The notes under the pieces were generated by a model. It searched no databases. It worked only from the letters and a program-made list of their open reading frames with translations, and was not told where the DNA came from. DNA of 64,000 bases, taken from the NCBI RefSeq assembly GCF_001404515.1, contig NZ_CXWE01000001.1, forward strand, positions 496,001 through 560,000. Direction: 5' to 3'. Both the position numbers and the translations under genes were made by a program. This document shows, in pieces, positions 1 through 8,693 of the stretch; position 1 is the first letter of the stretch; each line of letters begins with the position of its first letter. This DNA comes from Roseibium album. GTDB taxonomy: Bacteria > Pseudomonadota > Alphaproteobacteria > Rhizobiales > Stappiaceae.

Positions 1-72
1 CTGGGTCCGGTTGTCCTCGCGGTGTTTTATGAGCTGGTCATCGCCTGGGTGAAAGCTGGAGAGGACGGCTGA
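1..72 (+). CDS. C-terminal end of a probable AI-2E family (PerM/YhhT-like) membrane permease, cut by the window edge
   Basis: The first 23 codons are open in frame 1 and end at TGA 70-72. They encode a hydrophobic segment beginning LGPVVLAVFYELV and a short charged tail. A G-P-V-V-L-A run in the last membrane helix is typical of the C-terminus of AI-2E/PerM family transporters, so I read this as the end of such a gene. Only 23 residues are visible, so the family call rests on this short match alone. Confidence 0.45.
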   Translation: MGPVVLAVFYELVIAWVKAGEDG

Positions 73-250
73 AAGAGGCGAAAAGATCGCGCAACAGGTT
101 TTGTTTCCAGACGCCAATGTTCCCTGACCCGGAGCAGAAGTCGCGCGCGTGATCGGGCCAAGCCGTATGCGTCAAGGGGTGAACTTGCACGCCGAACTGC
201 GCTGTTCGGGGGCCGGTTGCAAATGAAGATCAAATCACCACCTGTTCACG

Positions 251-670
251 ATGCAGGAATTCCGTGCGAGGAAACAGCATCAGACGAGGCAATGGAAACG
301 CTTGAGTGCGAACAAAAAACTTGACCGGCTCATGTGGATGGAACGAGCGAAAAACGCGCTGATATTCCTGGTAATCGGAGTGCCGGTCGCCGTCGTGATC
401 AGTCTCCTCATGGTCTCGATGAGCGGCGTAAACAACTTTACCGAAGAGCAGGTTACCGGCGTATTGCATCACTACAATCTTGCCCCACGAGACGATGGCT
501 CGGTTCAGAAGATTTTGCACGTGCAATTGGAAGACGGAACTATTGTTACGGCGCGTACATCAAACAATGGAACAGTTGGCGTCGGCGAACCAGTGGAACT
601 CGTCAAGCGAACCAGGACGAGAGGGGCCACCAGCTACCACTTGCCAATTCCGAGTTCGTCAACCGACTAA
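251..670 (+). CDS. Small membrane protein of unknown function
   Basis: A 139-residue ORF I do not recognise. A basic N-terminus (residues 1-35, rich in K/R/Q) is followed by one clear membrane helix at about residues 36-57 (IFLVIGVPVAVVISLLMV). After it comes a soluble domain of about 80 residues rich in beta-prone stretches (VQLEDGTIVTART, GEPVELVK), plausibly a small OB- or SH3-like barrel. The predicted layout is inside-positive with the C-terminal domain outside. No clear ribosome binding site precedes ATG 251; in-frame ATGs at 332 and 338 would keep the helix and are alternatives. It stands alone between the permease end and the convergent pdeM. Confidence 0.55.
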   Translation: MQEFRARKQHQTRQWKRLSANKKLDRLMWMERAKNALIFLVIGVPVAVVISLLMVSMSGVNNFTEEQVTGVLHHYNLAPRDDGSVQKILHVQLEDGTIVTARTSNNGTVGVGEPVELVKRTRTRGATSYHLPIPSSSTD

Positions 671-713
671 TGCCAGCTGGTTACCGCTCTGTCTCGAGAA
701 TAAAATACATCGA

Positions 714-1451
714 TCAATCCCCCACCAACCGGCTTGCCGTGAACGGAAAGAGACGGTCATTCCCTAGCAGAAAGACCGAGAATTGCCGGCGATTGAAGAG
801 TGTCGCGTAGGCGCGGTCGGTCACATTGAGCCCGCCGGTCAGGGCGCCGAACGCGGGCAAGACGAGACGGGTACCGTCGGTGATGAAACAGGAGCGCCGG
901 ATCGACCGGCCGAAGCGCCTGACGCGGGCGACGGGATGCAGGTGGCCGCAAATCTCGCCGGCCGCGCGCTCGACACCGATCTCCTCAACCGGTTCGTGGC
1001 GGAATTTCAACGGGCCGACGGTAATTTCGTCAACCGTTTCGCCGCAAAGCCGCACAGGGGCGACCGGATCGTGGTTGCCGGTCACCCAGATCCATTCCCG
1101 GCCCAACTGCAGGGTGGTCAGCATGGCGCGATAGGGTGCCGGCAGCCTGTCGGATCCGTCAGCATCATGGAAACTGTCGCCGAGACAGATGACACAGGCC
1201 GGATCGAAGGCGTCCATCACGCCAGCGAGCTTTTCCAGAGTCGCTCCCGTATCATAGGGCGGGAGCATGACTCCCCTTCTGGCATAGCTGGAGCCTTTTT
1301 CCAGGTGAAGATCGGCAACGACCAGCAGGGACTCGTCAGGCCACCAGAGAATGCCGCTGTCGTGCAGACCCACCAGCTGGCCGTTGATCTGAATGTCATG
1401 GCACACCGGCGCAGTCTGATAATTGCGCACATGTGATGTCAGAACATTCAT
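714..1451 (-). CDS. pdeM: Ligase-associated metallophosphoesterase PdeM
   Basis: A 245-residue calcineurin-like phosphoesterase. The metal-binding blocks appear in order: DLH at 47-49, GDSFHD at 91-96, GNHD at 125-128 and GHLHP at 169-173. This is the layout of PdeM, the nuclease-like member of the bacterial ligase-associated DNA damage response module. Its start codon overlaps the stop of the upstream helicase by 4 bp (ATGA type), so the two are translationally coupled and belong to one operon. The substrate is not settled for the family; a phosphodiesterase or endonuclease role in end processing is assumed from the neighbourhood. All metal ligands are present. Confidence 0.88.
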   Translation of the reverse strand: MNVLTSHVRNYQTAPVCHDIQINGQLVGLHDSGILWWPDESLLVVADLHLEKGSSYARRGVMLPPYDTGATLEKLAGVMDAFDPACVICLGDSFHDADGSDRLPAPYRAMLTTLQLGREWIWVTGNHDPVAPVRLCGETVDEITVGPLKFRHEPVEEIGVERAAGEICGHLHPVARVRRFGRSIRRSCFITDGTRLVLPAFGALTGGLNVTDRAYATLFNRRQFSVFLLGNDRLFPFTASRLVGD

Positions 1452-3955
1452 TCCATAGCCTCCAGAACAAGATCCTCTGCCGCCTCTTCCAAAAGGGAAT
1501 CCATGGCTTCACCATAGATTGGTTCTTTGCCTATTTCCAAAAGGATAGGCACGGCAAGCGGCGAGACGCGTGTGAGCTGAGTATGTGCGATTCGCCCCCG
1601 AATGCGGGCAAGAAGTTCACCAAGACGAGAGATATCCAGAAGTCCCTCGGCCGCGTCGCTCCAGGTCGCCTTGAGCAGAATGTGATCCGGTTCATGCGCC
1701 CTGAGAACGTCGTAGATGAGGTCGGAGGAAACCGTGACCTGACGACCGGTCTTTTCCTGGCCCGGATGCCGGCGTTCGATCAGGCCTGCGATCACGGCGC
1801 AATTGCGGAAGGTACGCTTCATCAGGCTGGAGTCCGCCAGCCAGGCATCAAGATCGTCACCGAGGATATCCTCCTCGAAGAGTTCATCCAGTGAAATGCG
1901 GCCTGACGAAAACAGCAGGGAGAGGTCGCCAAGACCCCAGACCGACAGAGCATAGTCGTTGGCGACAAATCCCATCGGGCGGGCGCCCATCCGCTCCAGC
2001 CGCTTCGTCAGCAACATGCCGAGCGTCTGGTGCGCCAGGCGCCCTTCGAAGGGATAACAGACCATGTAGTGCTTGTTCGAGCGAGGGAAGGTCTCGACCA
2101 GCAGTCCGTCCCGCGTCGGCAGGACGGATTTGTCCCTCTGGATTTCCAGCCACTCCCGAACCTGTCCCGGCAACTGGTCCCAGCTCGACGGATTTGCCAG
2201 CATCGCCCGAACTCCCTCCGCCAGATAAGTGGAGAGCGGAAACTTGCCGCCCATGTAGGACGGTATCATCGGGTTTTCGGTTTTCGCGCGCGAAACATAG
2301 GCTTCGTTCTCGCGGATTGCCTCAAAGCGCACGACTTCGCCGCTGAATAGGAACGTATCGCCGGGGACCATCTGGTCGATGAAGTATTCTTCGATCTCGC
2401 CAAGTATCCGCCCGCCGCGCCCCACCGGTGTCCGTCGGCCATCCGCCTTCGAGCGCACAAGCCTGACCTTGATTTTGGGAGCTTCGACGATCGTGCCGAC
2501 ATTCAGCCGGTATTGCTGGGCGATTTTCGGGTTGGCAATCCGCCAGAACCCGTCCTTTCCCTTGCGAAGCTTGGCATACTGGTCGTAGCTCTTTAGCGCA
2601 TATCCCCCCGTTGCGGCGAAGTCGATGACGCGCTCGAACGTTTCCCAGTCCAGTGTGCGATATGTCTCGGACGATCGGATTTCCTCATAGGTCGCGGCAA
2701 GATCCAGTGCGTCGGCACAGGCAAGGCCGAGAACATGCTGTGCCAGCACATCAAGAGCGCCCTTGCGAAGTGGTGGAGTGTCCTGATCGCCGCGCCTGGA
2801 TGCTGCAAGCGCCGCCTGGCATTCGAGGACTTCGAAGCGGTTGGACGGCACAAGCACGGCCTTTGACGGTTCATCCATCCGGTGATTGGCCCGCCCGATC
2901 CGCTGCGCAAGACGGCTTGCGCCCTTCGGTGCGCCGATATTGACGACAAGATCGATGTCGCCCCAGTCGATACCCATGTCGAGCGATGAAGTCGCAACGA
3001 CGGCCCGCAGGGCTCCGGATGCCATCGCAGCTTCCACCTTGCGCCGCTGACCGACATCCAGTGAGCCATGGTGAAGAGCGATCGGCAGTGTATCGTCGTT
3101 GATACGCCAGAGTTCCTGGAAGAGCATTTCCGCCTGGCTTCTTGTATTCACGAAGAGCAGCGAAACATTATGTGCCTTGATCAATCGGTAGATGTCGCCG
3201 ATCGCGTAGCGTGAGGAGTGCCCGGACCACGGAAGACGTTCCTGCGATTCCAGTATCGATATGTCGGGTCGGGCTCCTCCCGAAACTTCTACAACATGCG
3301 ACAAAGCTCTTTTGTTCGCATCCGGCTGGTCAACCAGATAGGCGCGCAGATCATCCGGTTCAGCCACCGTCGCCGAAAGGCCAATGGTGCGAACACCGGG
3401 TGCCAGACGGCGCAACCGCGCCAGGCCGAGGGCGAGCAGGTCACCGCGTTTGGACGTGACGAGCGCGTGGAGCTCATCCAGGATGACCGTTTTCAAGGAG
3501 GCAAACAATCTGTCGGACGCCGGATCGGAAAGAAGCAGGGCGATCTGTTCCGGTGTGGTCAACAGGATGTCCGGTGGATTGAGTTTCTGACGCTGCCGTT
3601 TGTGGGAGGGCGTGTCGCCGGTGCGCGTCTCAAGTCGAACGGACAGGCCCATCTCCGAAACGGGAGCCTCGAGATTGCGGGCAATATCGACCGCCAGGGC
3701 TTTCAACGGGGAGACGTAAAGCGTGTGTATGCCGTATCCAGGCTGTCCGGGTTTGCGTTTTCCCCGCCTTTCAAGTTCCACAAGGCTCGGAAGAAATCCG
3801 GCCAGTGTCTTGCCTGCACCTGTCGGCGCGATCAGGAGCGTGGAATGGCCCAGCGTCAGGTGATCGATCAGCTGCAGCTGGTGCGGCCGCGGGGCCCAGC
3901 CTCGTGAGGCAAACCAGGATTGAAACCGATTGGGTAGCAGCGCAGCGTCCATCAA
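1448..3955 (-). CDS. Ligase-associated DEXH-box helicase (Lhr-like)
   Basis: An 835-residue superfamily 2 helicase. Walker A is APTGAGKT (43-50), the DEXH box is DELH (160-163), motif III is LSAT (about 193-196) and motif VI is QRIGRANHR (351-359). The C-terminal half holds the Lhr-type winged-helix and beta-sheet region. The length is typical of the ligase-associated DEXH helicase, which is shorter than full Lhr. It probably remodels DNA ends or duplexes for the exonuclease, ligase and PdeM. The gene is divergent from the exonuclease at 4086, with a shared intergenic region of about 130 bp, and overlaps pdeM by 4 bp. The two leading Met codons leave the start uncertain by one residue. Confidence 0.9.
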   Translation of the reverse strand: MMDAALLPNRFQSWFASRGWAPRPHQLQLIDHLTLGHSTLLIAPTGAGKTLAGFLPSLVELERRGKRKPGQPGYGIHTLYVSPLKALAVDIARNLEAPVSEMGLSVRLETRTGDTPSHKRQRQKLNPPDILLTTPEQIALLLSDPASDRLFASLKTVILDELHALVTSKRGDLLALGLARLRRLAPGVRTIGLSATVAEPDDLRAYLVDQPDANKRALSHVVEVSGGARPDISILESQERLPWSGHSSRYAIGDIYRLIKAHNVSLLFVNTRSQAEMLFQELWRINDDTLPIALHHGSLDVGQRRKVEAAMASGALRAVVATSSLDMGIDWGDIDLVVNIGAPKGASRLAQRIGRANHRMDEPSKAVLVPSNRFEVLECQAALAASRRGDQDTPPLRKGALDVLAQHVLGLACADALDLAATYEEIRSSETYRTLDWETFERVIDFAATGGYALKSYDQYAKLRKGKDGFWRIANPKIAQQYRLNVGTIVEAPKIKVRLVRSKADGRRTPVGRGGRILGEIEEYFIDQMVPGDTFLFSGEVVRFEAIRENEAYVSRAKTENPMIPSYMGGKFPLSTYLAEGVRAMLANPSSWDQLPGQVREWLEIQRDKSVLPTRDGLLVETFPRSNKHYMVCYPFEGRLAHQTLGMLLTKRLERMGARPMGFVANDYALSVWGLGDLSLLFSSGRISLDELFEEDILGDDLDAWLADSSLMKRTFRNCAVIAGLIERRHPGQEKTGRQVTVSSDLIYDVLRAHEPDHILLKATWSDAAEGLLDISRLGELLARIRGRIAHTQLTRVSPLAVPILLEIGKEPIYGEAMDSLLEEAAEDLVLEAME

Positions 3956-4085
3956 ACGGTTTTAGGCCAGACATTGTGAAAAGGCGAGGGGATCAGGTTG
4001 ATTTTGTTCACTTTGTGTTCCGGTGGGTGGCCGAATGATGAAAAGGCTCTTGAATGTCGCACCTGATCAGGAATTAAATCTCCTG

Positions 4086-5108
4086 ATGTCCGATCCACTG
4101 ACAATCACCCCCGAAGGTCTTTATTCTCCTGCAGCGCGAGCTCACATCGACCCCGTCCGGCCGGTCGAAAGAGCCGTCGTCACCCACGGTCACGCGGATC
4201 ACGCGAGGGCGGGCCATGGAGCTGTTCTGGCGACGCGGCAGACACTCGATATCATGGCGATCCGCTACGGTGAGAATTTCTGCGGCACAGCCCAGGCTGT
4301 CGACTTCGGCGAGACCCTCCGGGTCGGAGACGTCGACGTTTCGCTCCATCCCGCGGGCCATGTGCTGGGGTCGGCGCAGGTCCTGTTGCAGACTGGCGTA
4401 CAGAGGGTCGTTATCTCCGGCGACTACAAGCGCCAGAGCGATCCGACCTGCGCTCCATTCGAACCGGTTCCTTGCGATACGTTCGTGACGGAGGCGACCT
4501 TCGGGTTACCCGTTTTCCGCCATCCGCCAGCACGACTCGAGATTGCGAAACTGCTGTCCTCGCTCGATCTTTTTCCCGAGCAGACTCATCTGGTTGGCGC
4601 CTATGCTCTGGGGAAGGCGCAGCGCGTAATCGCGGAGATCAGGGCCGCCGGTTATGGCAAGGCGATTTACCTCCATGGCGCTCTGGAAAGGCTGACGGAC
4701 TACTACCAGGCACAGGGGATAGATCTGGGTCTGCTTGAACCGGTTGGAAAACGCGGCAAGGAGCTTCAGGGAGAGATCATAATCTGCCCGCCGGGGCAGT
4801 TGAGTGATCGCTGGGCGCGGCGATTTGGCGATCCTGTCGCCGCGATGGCATCCGGATGGATGCGAGTACGTGCCAGGGCGCGTCAACGTGGAGCAGAATT
4901 GCCGCTCATCATATCTGATCACGCCGATTGGGATGACCTTTGCCGAACGATTCTGCAAACAGGGGCAGAGCAGATCTGGGTCACGCACGGCGCCGAGGAA
5001 GCTCTCGTGCACTGGTGCGAGTTGAACGGACGAAAGGCCCGGCCTCTCAATATGATCGGCTATGACGATGGCGAGGATACCGACGATGTGCATGCCACAG
5101 AATCGTGA
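4086..5108 (+). CDS. Ligase-associated DNA exonuclease (metallo-beta-lactamase/beta-CASP type)
   Basis: A predicted nuclease of the mRNA 3'-end-processing (CPSF/SNM1-like) fold found beside bacterial ATP-dependent DNA ligases. The MBL metal motif HGHADH lies at residues 34-39 and a second histidine site HPAGHVLGSAQ follows near residue 95. ATG 4086 (MSDPLTITPEGLY) gives 340 residues and matches where family members begin; the frame stays open upstream to ATG 4038 or GTG 4023. It probably trims damaged ends before ligation. The final codons (ELNGRKARPLNMIGYDDGED) recur in decayed form at 6389-6540, so this end of the gene has been duplicated or replaced. Confidence 0.87.
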   Translation: MSDPLTITPEGLYSPAARAHIDPVRPVERAVVTHGHADHARAGHGAVLATRQTLDIMAIRYGENFCGTAQAVDFGETLRVGDVDVSLHPAGHVLGSAQVLLQTGVQRVVISGDYKRQSDPTCAPFEPVPCDTFVTEATFGLPVFRHPPARLEIAKLLSSLDLFPEQTHLVGAYALGKAQRVIAEIRAAGYGKAIYLHGALERLTDYYQAQGIDLGLLEPVGKRGKELQGEIIICPPGQLSDRWARRFGDPVAAMASGWMRVRARARQRGAELPLIISDHADWDDLCRTILQTGAEQIWVTHGAEEALVHWCELNGRKARPLNMIGYDDGEDTDDVHATES

Positions 5109-5296
5109 AGGTCGCGCAACGCCTGCTCCGCGCAGTTGGCTCGATGGTCATGACCGAGCGGATGAACCTCGGCATCGATCCTGCCGGCCTCGCGACCGTC
5201 TCATGTTCTCATTATCGGCGGAGTGGCATAACGCGGGATAGCGTCAGTTTCCGCACCCGGCGCTTTTTGTCACGCGCTGTTTCTAGAGAGGTTTGA

Positions 5297-6106
5297 CTAA
5301 TCCTCTTTCCACCAGATGTCCGGCAAAACTACGTCTGGATTTTCTGGGATGTTTTTTTCATCGAGAGGATGCGGAAACACGAGTTCTCTTGTCGGGTTCG
5401 AAGCATCTACCCGGTCCTTGCGCAGGAATGTAACTTCAAAGACCTTTGGAACGTGAATTCCGTTCCGTTCCACCAAACCCTTGCAGTTGTTGGGATGAAT
5501 GTGAACGACAACGAATTCGCGGGTGATCTTTTCCATCAGAGCTTTCATTAGCCGCAGGGTGTAACTCTCAAAGAGCATCTGCAACGTATGAAATTCGATA
5601 ACCATGATCCTGAAGCGTTTCAGGGTCTCGATGGACGTATCAATGAGGACGTCGTACTCAAAGCCTTCTATGTCCATTTGCAGCAAAAGATCCTGACCGG
5701 AAATTTGCTCTTCCTTCGAATTCAGCCAACTTTCCAGCCGGATGAAATCTCCTTCGTCCCGACTTCCCAGAGACTTCTTCTCAAACGAAAAGAACTCGTT
5801 GAGCACCGGCGGGTTCTCGACACTGGCATCCGCCAGAAACGATTTTATCGAATACCTGGACGCCAGTTCCTCTTCAAAACTCGCCTTTACCGAGACACCG
5901 GGTGAAAAGCAAAAACCTATGCCCTGGAAGTCATCTGGAACCAGATAACCGCCATCGCCTTCTTCTCCTATTCTTACAAGTTCATGTGAAGTAGGTTTTG
6001 GTCTAAGCATCTTGATGAATTCAACAAGGTCATCTGGTTCGCTGACTCTGGATCGCGGGCGCTTGTCTTCGTATAGAAATTTCGAAATGCTTTTGCGCAA
6101 TCCCAT
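5297..6106 (-). CDS. FkbM family methyltransferase
   Basis: A 269-residue protein with the FkbM SAM-dependent methyltransferase signature: an early EEGDGGYLVP block (48-57), the glycine loop region CFSPGVS (66-72), and the diagnostic QMDIEGFEYD acidic motif at 143-152. Members of this family methylate hydroxyls of polysaccharides or small molecules; the substrate here is unknown. The gene has no glycan partners nearby, is richer in A/T than its neighbours and uses more AAA/GAA codons. It sits between two homologous exonuclease 3' ends, which suggests acquisition by recombination. There is no signal peptide or membrane segment. Confidence 0.8.
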   Translation of the reverse strand: MGLRKSISKFLYEDKRPRSRVSEPDDLVEFIKMLRPKPTSHELVRIGEEGDGGYLVPDDFQGIGFCFSPGVSVKASFEEELASRYSIKSFLADASVENPPVLNEFFSFEKKSLGSRDEGDFIRLESWLNSKEEQISGQDLLLQMDIEGFEYDVLIDTSIETLKRFRIMVIEFHTLQMLFESYTLRLMKALMEKITREFVVVHIHPNNCKGLVERNGIHVPKVFEVTFLRKDRVDASNPTRELVFPHPLDEKNIPENPDVVLPDIWWKED

Positions 6107-6388
6107 TTTTTCTTCCTTGATTGAATGCTGTCGATCTTTGCCGTCGAAGCCCGGGTTGCTTCAAAAAAGTTGCAGTGCAACCAAACAGGTTGGCCACGAT
6201 GGCATTTTGTCTTCTTTGAACACCATCGTGAAGCCTTGCGCTCGGCAACCGGCATTCGATTGTCCGTTGAACCAGATTTACTTCTGTTGCCCTACACTCA
6301 GAACGCGGTTTTGGCTAGTGCCCTCGCTGCTGCCAGCTTTCTCAACCGCTTTTGCCGGCGCGAAGGTCGTGGTCTCGGTTATCCAGTG
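6107..6388 (+). other. Non-coding or degenerate stretch between the FkbM gene and the exonuclease remnant
   Basis: About 280 bases with lower GC than the flanks. Several short overlapping ORFs exist in different frames but none has a plausible ribosome binding site, recognisable motif or consistent codon use. It includes the promoter side of the minus-strand FkbM gene. I see no terminal inverted repeats or transposase. Confidence 0.5.
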
Positions 6389-6540
6389 ACCAGGCGATTC
6401 ACGAAATGGGCTCAGGGTAGATCTTTGTGACGAACGACACTGGGGACGCGCGTTTGCTCCGGCGCGAATTGAATGGACGAAACGCTCAAGCACTCAATAT
6501 GATAGGCTATGACGATGGTGAGGATGCGGGCAACACACAG
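6389..6540 (+). pseudogene. Decayed second copy of the ligase-associated exonuclease 3' end
   Basis: This stretch aligns without gaps to 4942-5093 of the intact exonuclease, at a constant offset of 1447 bases. Over 6466-6525 versus 5019-5078, 50 of 60 bases match, and most differences are synonymous (gag/gaa, aac/aat, gcc/gct, ggc/ggt). The encoded ends share ELNGR and LNMIGYDDGED. The reading frame carries an in-frame TAG at 6418-6420 and no upstream gene body, so it is a fragment. The alignment fades upstream of 6389. Confidence 0.85.
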
Positions 6541-6595
6541 GTTCAGGGGCGTAAGACTACCTGTGTGCTTGTGCCCATCCTCTGGGGAGGCGGTC

Positions 6596-7039
6596 ATGAC
6601 GGACAATGGTGGATTTGAGAAGGCCGGAAACGGCCAGGCGAACGGATCGGGGACGAGCGCGAACGGCGATGCCGAAGAGGCGATTGCGCAGCTTTTCGAC
6701 GACTACCAGGCCGGCTTCGACGACTACGATATTGAACGTATCTGCGATTGCTTTGCCCTGCCGGTGATTATCTGGCAGCACGAGAAGGGCCATGTTTTTG
6801 CAAATGACGACGAACTGATCGAGAACATCGAAGCCCTTCTGAAAGCGCTCGAGAAGGAAGGGATCGCGCACTCGGAATTTCAGGTCGTATCGAGCCACGT
6901 CAGCGGATCGGCTGCTCTCGTGACGCTCGACTGGTCGCAGGAAAGTGCTGATGGTGAAGCCGTGTTTGAGTTCACGTGCCACTATCAACTGATCCAGCAG
7001 GGGCCTGACTGGGTGATCACCTGTATCATCAATGAATGA
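6596..7039 (+). CDS. NTF2-like (SnoaL-type) small protein
   Basis: A 147-residue protein. After a flexible Gly/Asn-rich N-terminus (residues 1-25), it has the features of an NTF2-like cone fold: an opening helix (EEAIAQLFDDYQAGF), a conserved-looking FALPVIIW strand, then helix and strands ending GPDWVITCII. Such domains bind or modify small ligands or serve as partner domains; no catalytic dyad is obvious, so the role is unknown. ATG 6596 is chosen because GGGGAGG lies 6 bases upstream; the frame opens earlier into the exonuclease remnant. The 8-base inverted repeat acacaggt/acctgtgt at about 6535-6565 lies in its leader. Confidence 0.7.
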   Translation: MTDNGGFEKAGNGQANGSGTSANGDAEEAIAQLFDDYQAGFDDYDIERICDCFALPVIIWQHEKGHVFANDDELIENIEALLKALEKEGIAHSEFQVVSSHVSGSAALVTLDWSQESADGEAVFEFTCHYQLIQQGPDWVITCIINE

Positions 7040-7063
7040 TCGCCGCTGTATAGGGCCATAGTC

Positions 7064-8230
7064 TCAGGCAAGCAGAGCCTCGCAAAATGGGTAAGTGGTC
7101 ATCCGCTCGGCCCCCGTCTCGGTGATCAGGTACTGGTCCTCCAGTTTGACACCTTCGCTTTCCGCTTCCGCGCCGATATAGCTTTCAATGCAGATCACCA
7201 TGCCAGGCTCGAAACAACCTTCGAATACATAAGGAACGCCATCAAAATAATGCGGCACATAGGGGAATTCGCCACATAGTCCGAGGCCGTGACCGAGACA
7301 ATAATACCCATGGCCGCGATACTCGGCCGGAATAGGCCAGGCAGCACGCGCAAATTCTTCGTAGGAGACACCGGGTCCGAGGAGCATCGCATTGTGGTGC
7401 AACTGGTCATGGGCGAGCCTGTAGAGATCCTTTTGTCTCGGGCTGGCCGCACGGTCACCACACAGGAACGTTCGCGAAAAGTCCACGGCATAGTGCAGAT
7501 AGCCCAGGGCATCGGTATCAAAACACACCAGATCCCCGGATTGCATACGCCGCGGGCCTGCCTCCTGAAAGTAAGGGAACGTTCTGCTGCCGGATTGAAA
7601 TAGCCGGGTCGAGACGTATTCGCCTTCTGTCGCAATCAGGTGGCGGTGAAATTCGGACCACACTTCAACTTCACTGGCATCGGGCCTGATAGCCGCTTCA
7701 AGGGAGCGTGCAGCAGCCTCCACGCGGCTGACGGCCTCGCGCATGACTGAAATTTCCAAAGGCTGCTTGATGAGACGCGCAGTCGAAAAAACATCGGTCG
7801 CATCTTCCAGTTCAAGCCCGTCCTCGCGCAACGCATCAATGACCGGTAGATCGAAACCTTCTATCGCAAGCCGGGTTTCCACACCCAATGCGGATCTGAC
7901 GTCGCGAACCAAACGGGTGATCTCGGAGCGGTATCCGGCACCGGAAATGGCGGAGATCCCCGGAGCCGCACGGATGTCTGTTGCAACCGGATTGCCCGTT
8001 TGCAGATGTTCGCAGCCTGCGAATTCCCAAAGAACGACTTTTCCCGATGCCAATATGAGGGCAAACCGGAATGGGCCCATGAGGCTGAACACAGTCATGT
8101 TCCGAGCACCGGTCGCGTAGAGAATATTGATCGGGTTGGCCGTCAGCACTGCGGGAACAGCACGTTCGGTCATGACCGAAACAAGACGCTTGTGGGTTTC
8201 TCTGATCAGACGATCGCGTTCAATTTCCAA
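7064..8230 (-). CDS. M24 (creatinase-fold) metalloenzyme, DddP-like
   Basis: A 388-residue pita-bread-fold protein. The metal ligands are D238, D240, D250, H314, E349 and E364. Their spacing (2, 10, 64, 35, 15) equals the spacing I recall for the six iron ligands of the DMSP lyase DddP (D295, D297, D307, H371, E406, E421), including the extra aspartate not used by ordinary M24 peptidases. Y309 matches the DddP active-site Tyr366. The position recalled as the DddP catalytic base Asp377 is glycine here (G320, in GLCGEFP). It is therefore a DddP relative whose lyase activity is doubtful; a Xaa-Pro-peptidase-like activity is an alternative. It converges on the NTF2-like gene. Confidence 0.75.
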   Translation of the reverse strand: MEIERDRLIRETHKRLVSVMTERAVPAVLTANPINILYATGARNMTVFSLMGPFRFALILASGKVVLWEFAGCEHLQTGNPVATDIRAAPGISAISGAGYRSEITRLVRDVRSALGVETRLAIEGFDLPVIDALREDGLELEDATDVFSTARLIKQPLEISVMREAVSRVEAAARSLEAAIRPDASEVEVWSEFHRHLIATEGEYVSTRLFQSGSRTFPYFQEAGPRRMQSGDLVCFDTDALGYLHYAVDFSRTFLCGDRAASPRQKDLYRLAHDQLHHNAMLLGPGVSYEEFARAAWPIPAEYRGHGYYCLGHGLGLCGEFPYVPHYFDGVPYVFEGCFEPGMVICIESYIGAEAESEGVKLEDQYLITETGAERMTTYPFCEALLA

Positions 8231-8693
8231 GGCCGGGCGTCCCGTAGTGTTCTTGAGGCGCAGACGGAGGCAGGATGAACGACTTCGAACTCAGTCGGAT
8301 TTGGCTGCTTCGATCCATTTTCCGAACGAGAATAGAAACCTTGAACGCTATTGCAAGCCGATGTGTGGTCGCCGCGAGCGCAAGGCAGAGGCGGCATGCT
8401 CGCGTTCCGCTGCCAGTCGCAAAGGGTCCTGTTTTGCGTGAGCGTGCGCGGAATACGGCTTTCGGCACATCGAACCGGCAATCGGCTTCGGTTCAATCGC
8501 GCGACGTGGATCGATGTAGGGCACAGGTCTTTCCAAAACGGCAAAATGATGCGTCAATGACGGGAAAGCCGTATTGTGAATGCTTTTTGATTGGCCTTTT
8601 GAAAATCAATTTGTCTAATTGGCAGCAACAGTTTCGGCGACCTGTATATCCGGCCACAAGATCCGGAAAGTGAAAACCAGTGGAGGTTACCCT
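8231..8693 (+). promoter_or_regulatory. Intergenic region between divergent M24 and persulfide dioxygenase genes, with a candidate operator
   Basis: There is no convincing gene in these 460 bases; the short ORFs lack ribosome binding sites and recognisable products. An inverted repeat TTGATT (8587-8592) and AATCAA (8604-8609), spaced by 11, sits about 90 bases before the dioxygenase start in an A/T-rich stretch. It could be an operator for a sulfide- or persulfide-responsive repressor, but no such repressor is encoded in the window. Confidence 0.3.

Noticed and set aside
783..1436. Long plus-strand ORF of 217 codons opposite pdeM
   Set aside because: It is antisense to a gene with all metallophosphoesterase motifs, lacks a ribosome binding site and shows no family motif.
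5105..5296. 63-codon ORF after the exonuclease
   Set aside because: No motif, composition like non-coding sequence, and it lies in the disturbed interval before the FkbM gene.
5109..6540. Mobile element around the FkbM gene
   Set aside because: I found no transposase, integrase, terminal inverted repeats or tRNA site. The flanking homology is better explained by recombination between related exonuclease genes.
8275..8673. 132-codon plus-strand ORF upstream of the persulfide dioxygenase
   Set aside because: No ribosome binding site, no motif, overlapping ORFs in three frames, and it ends just before the true start region.
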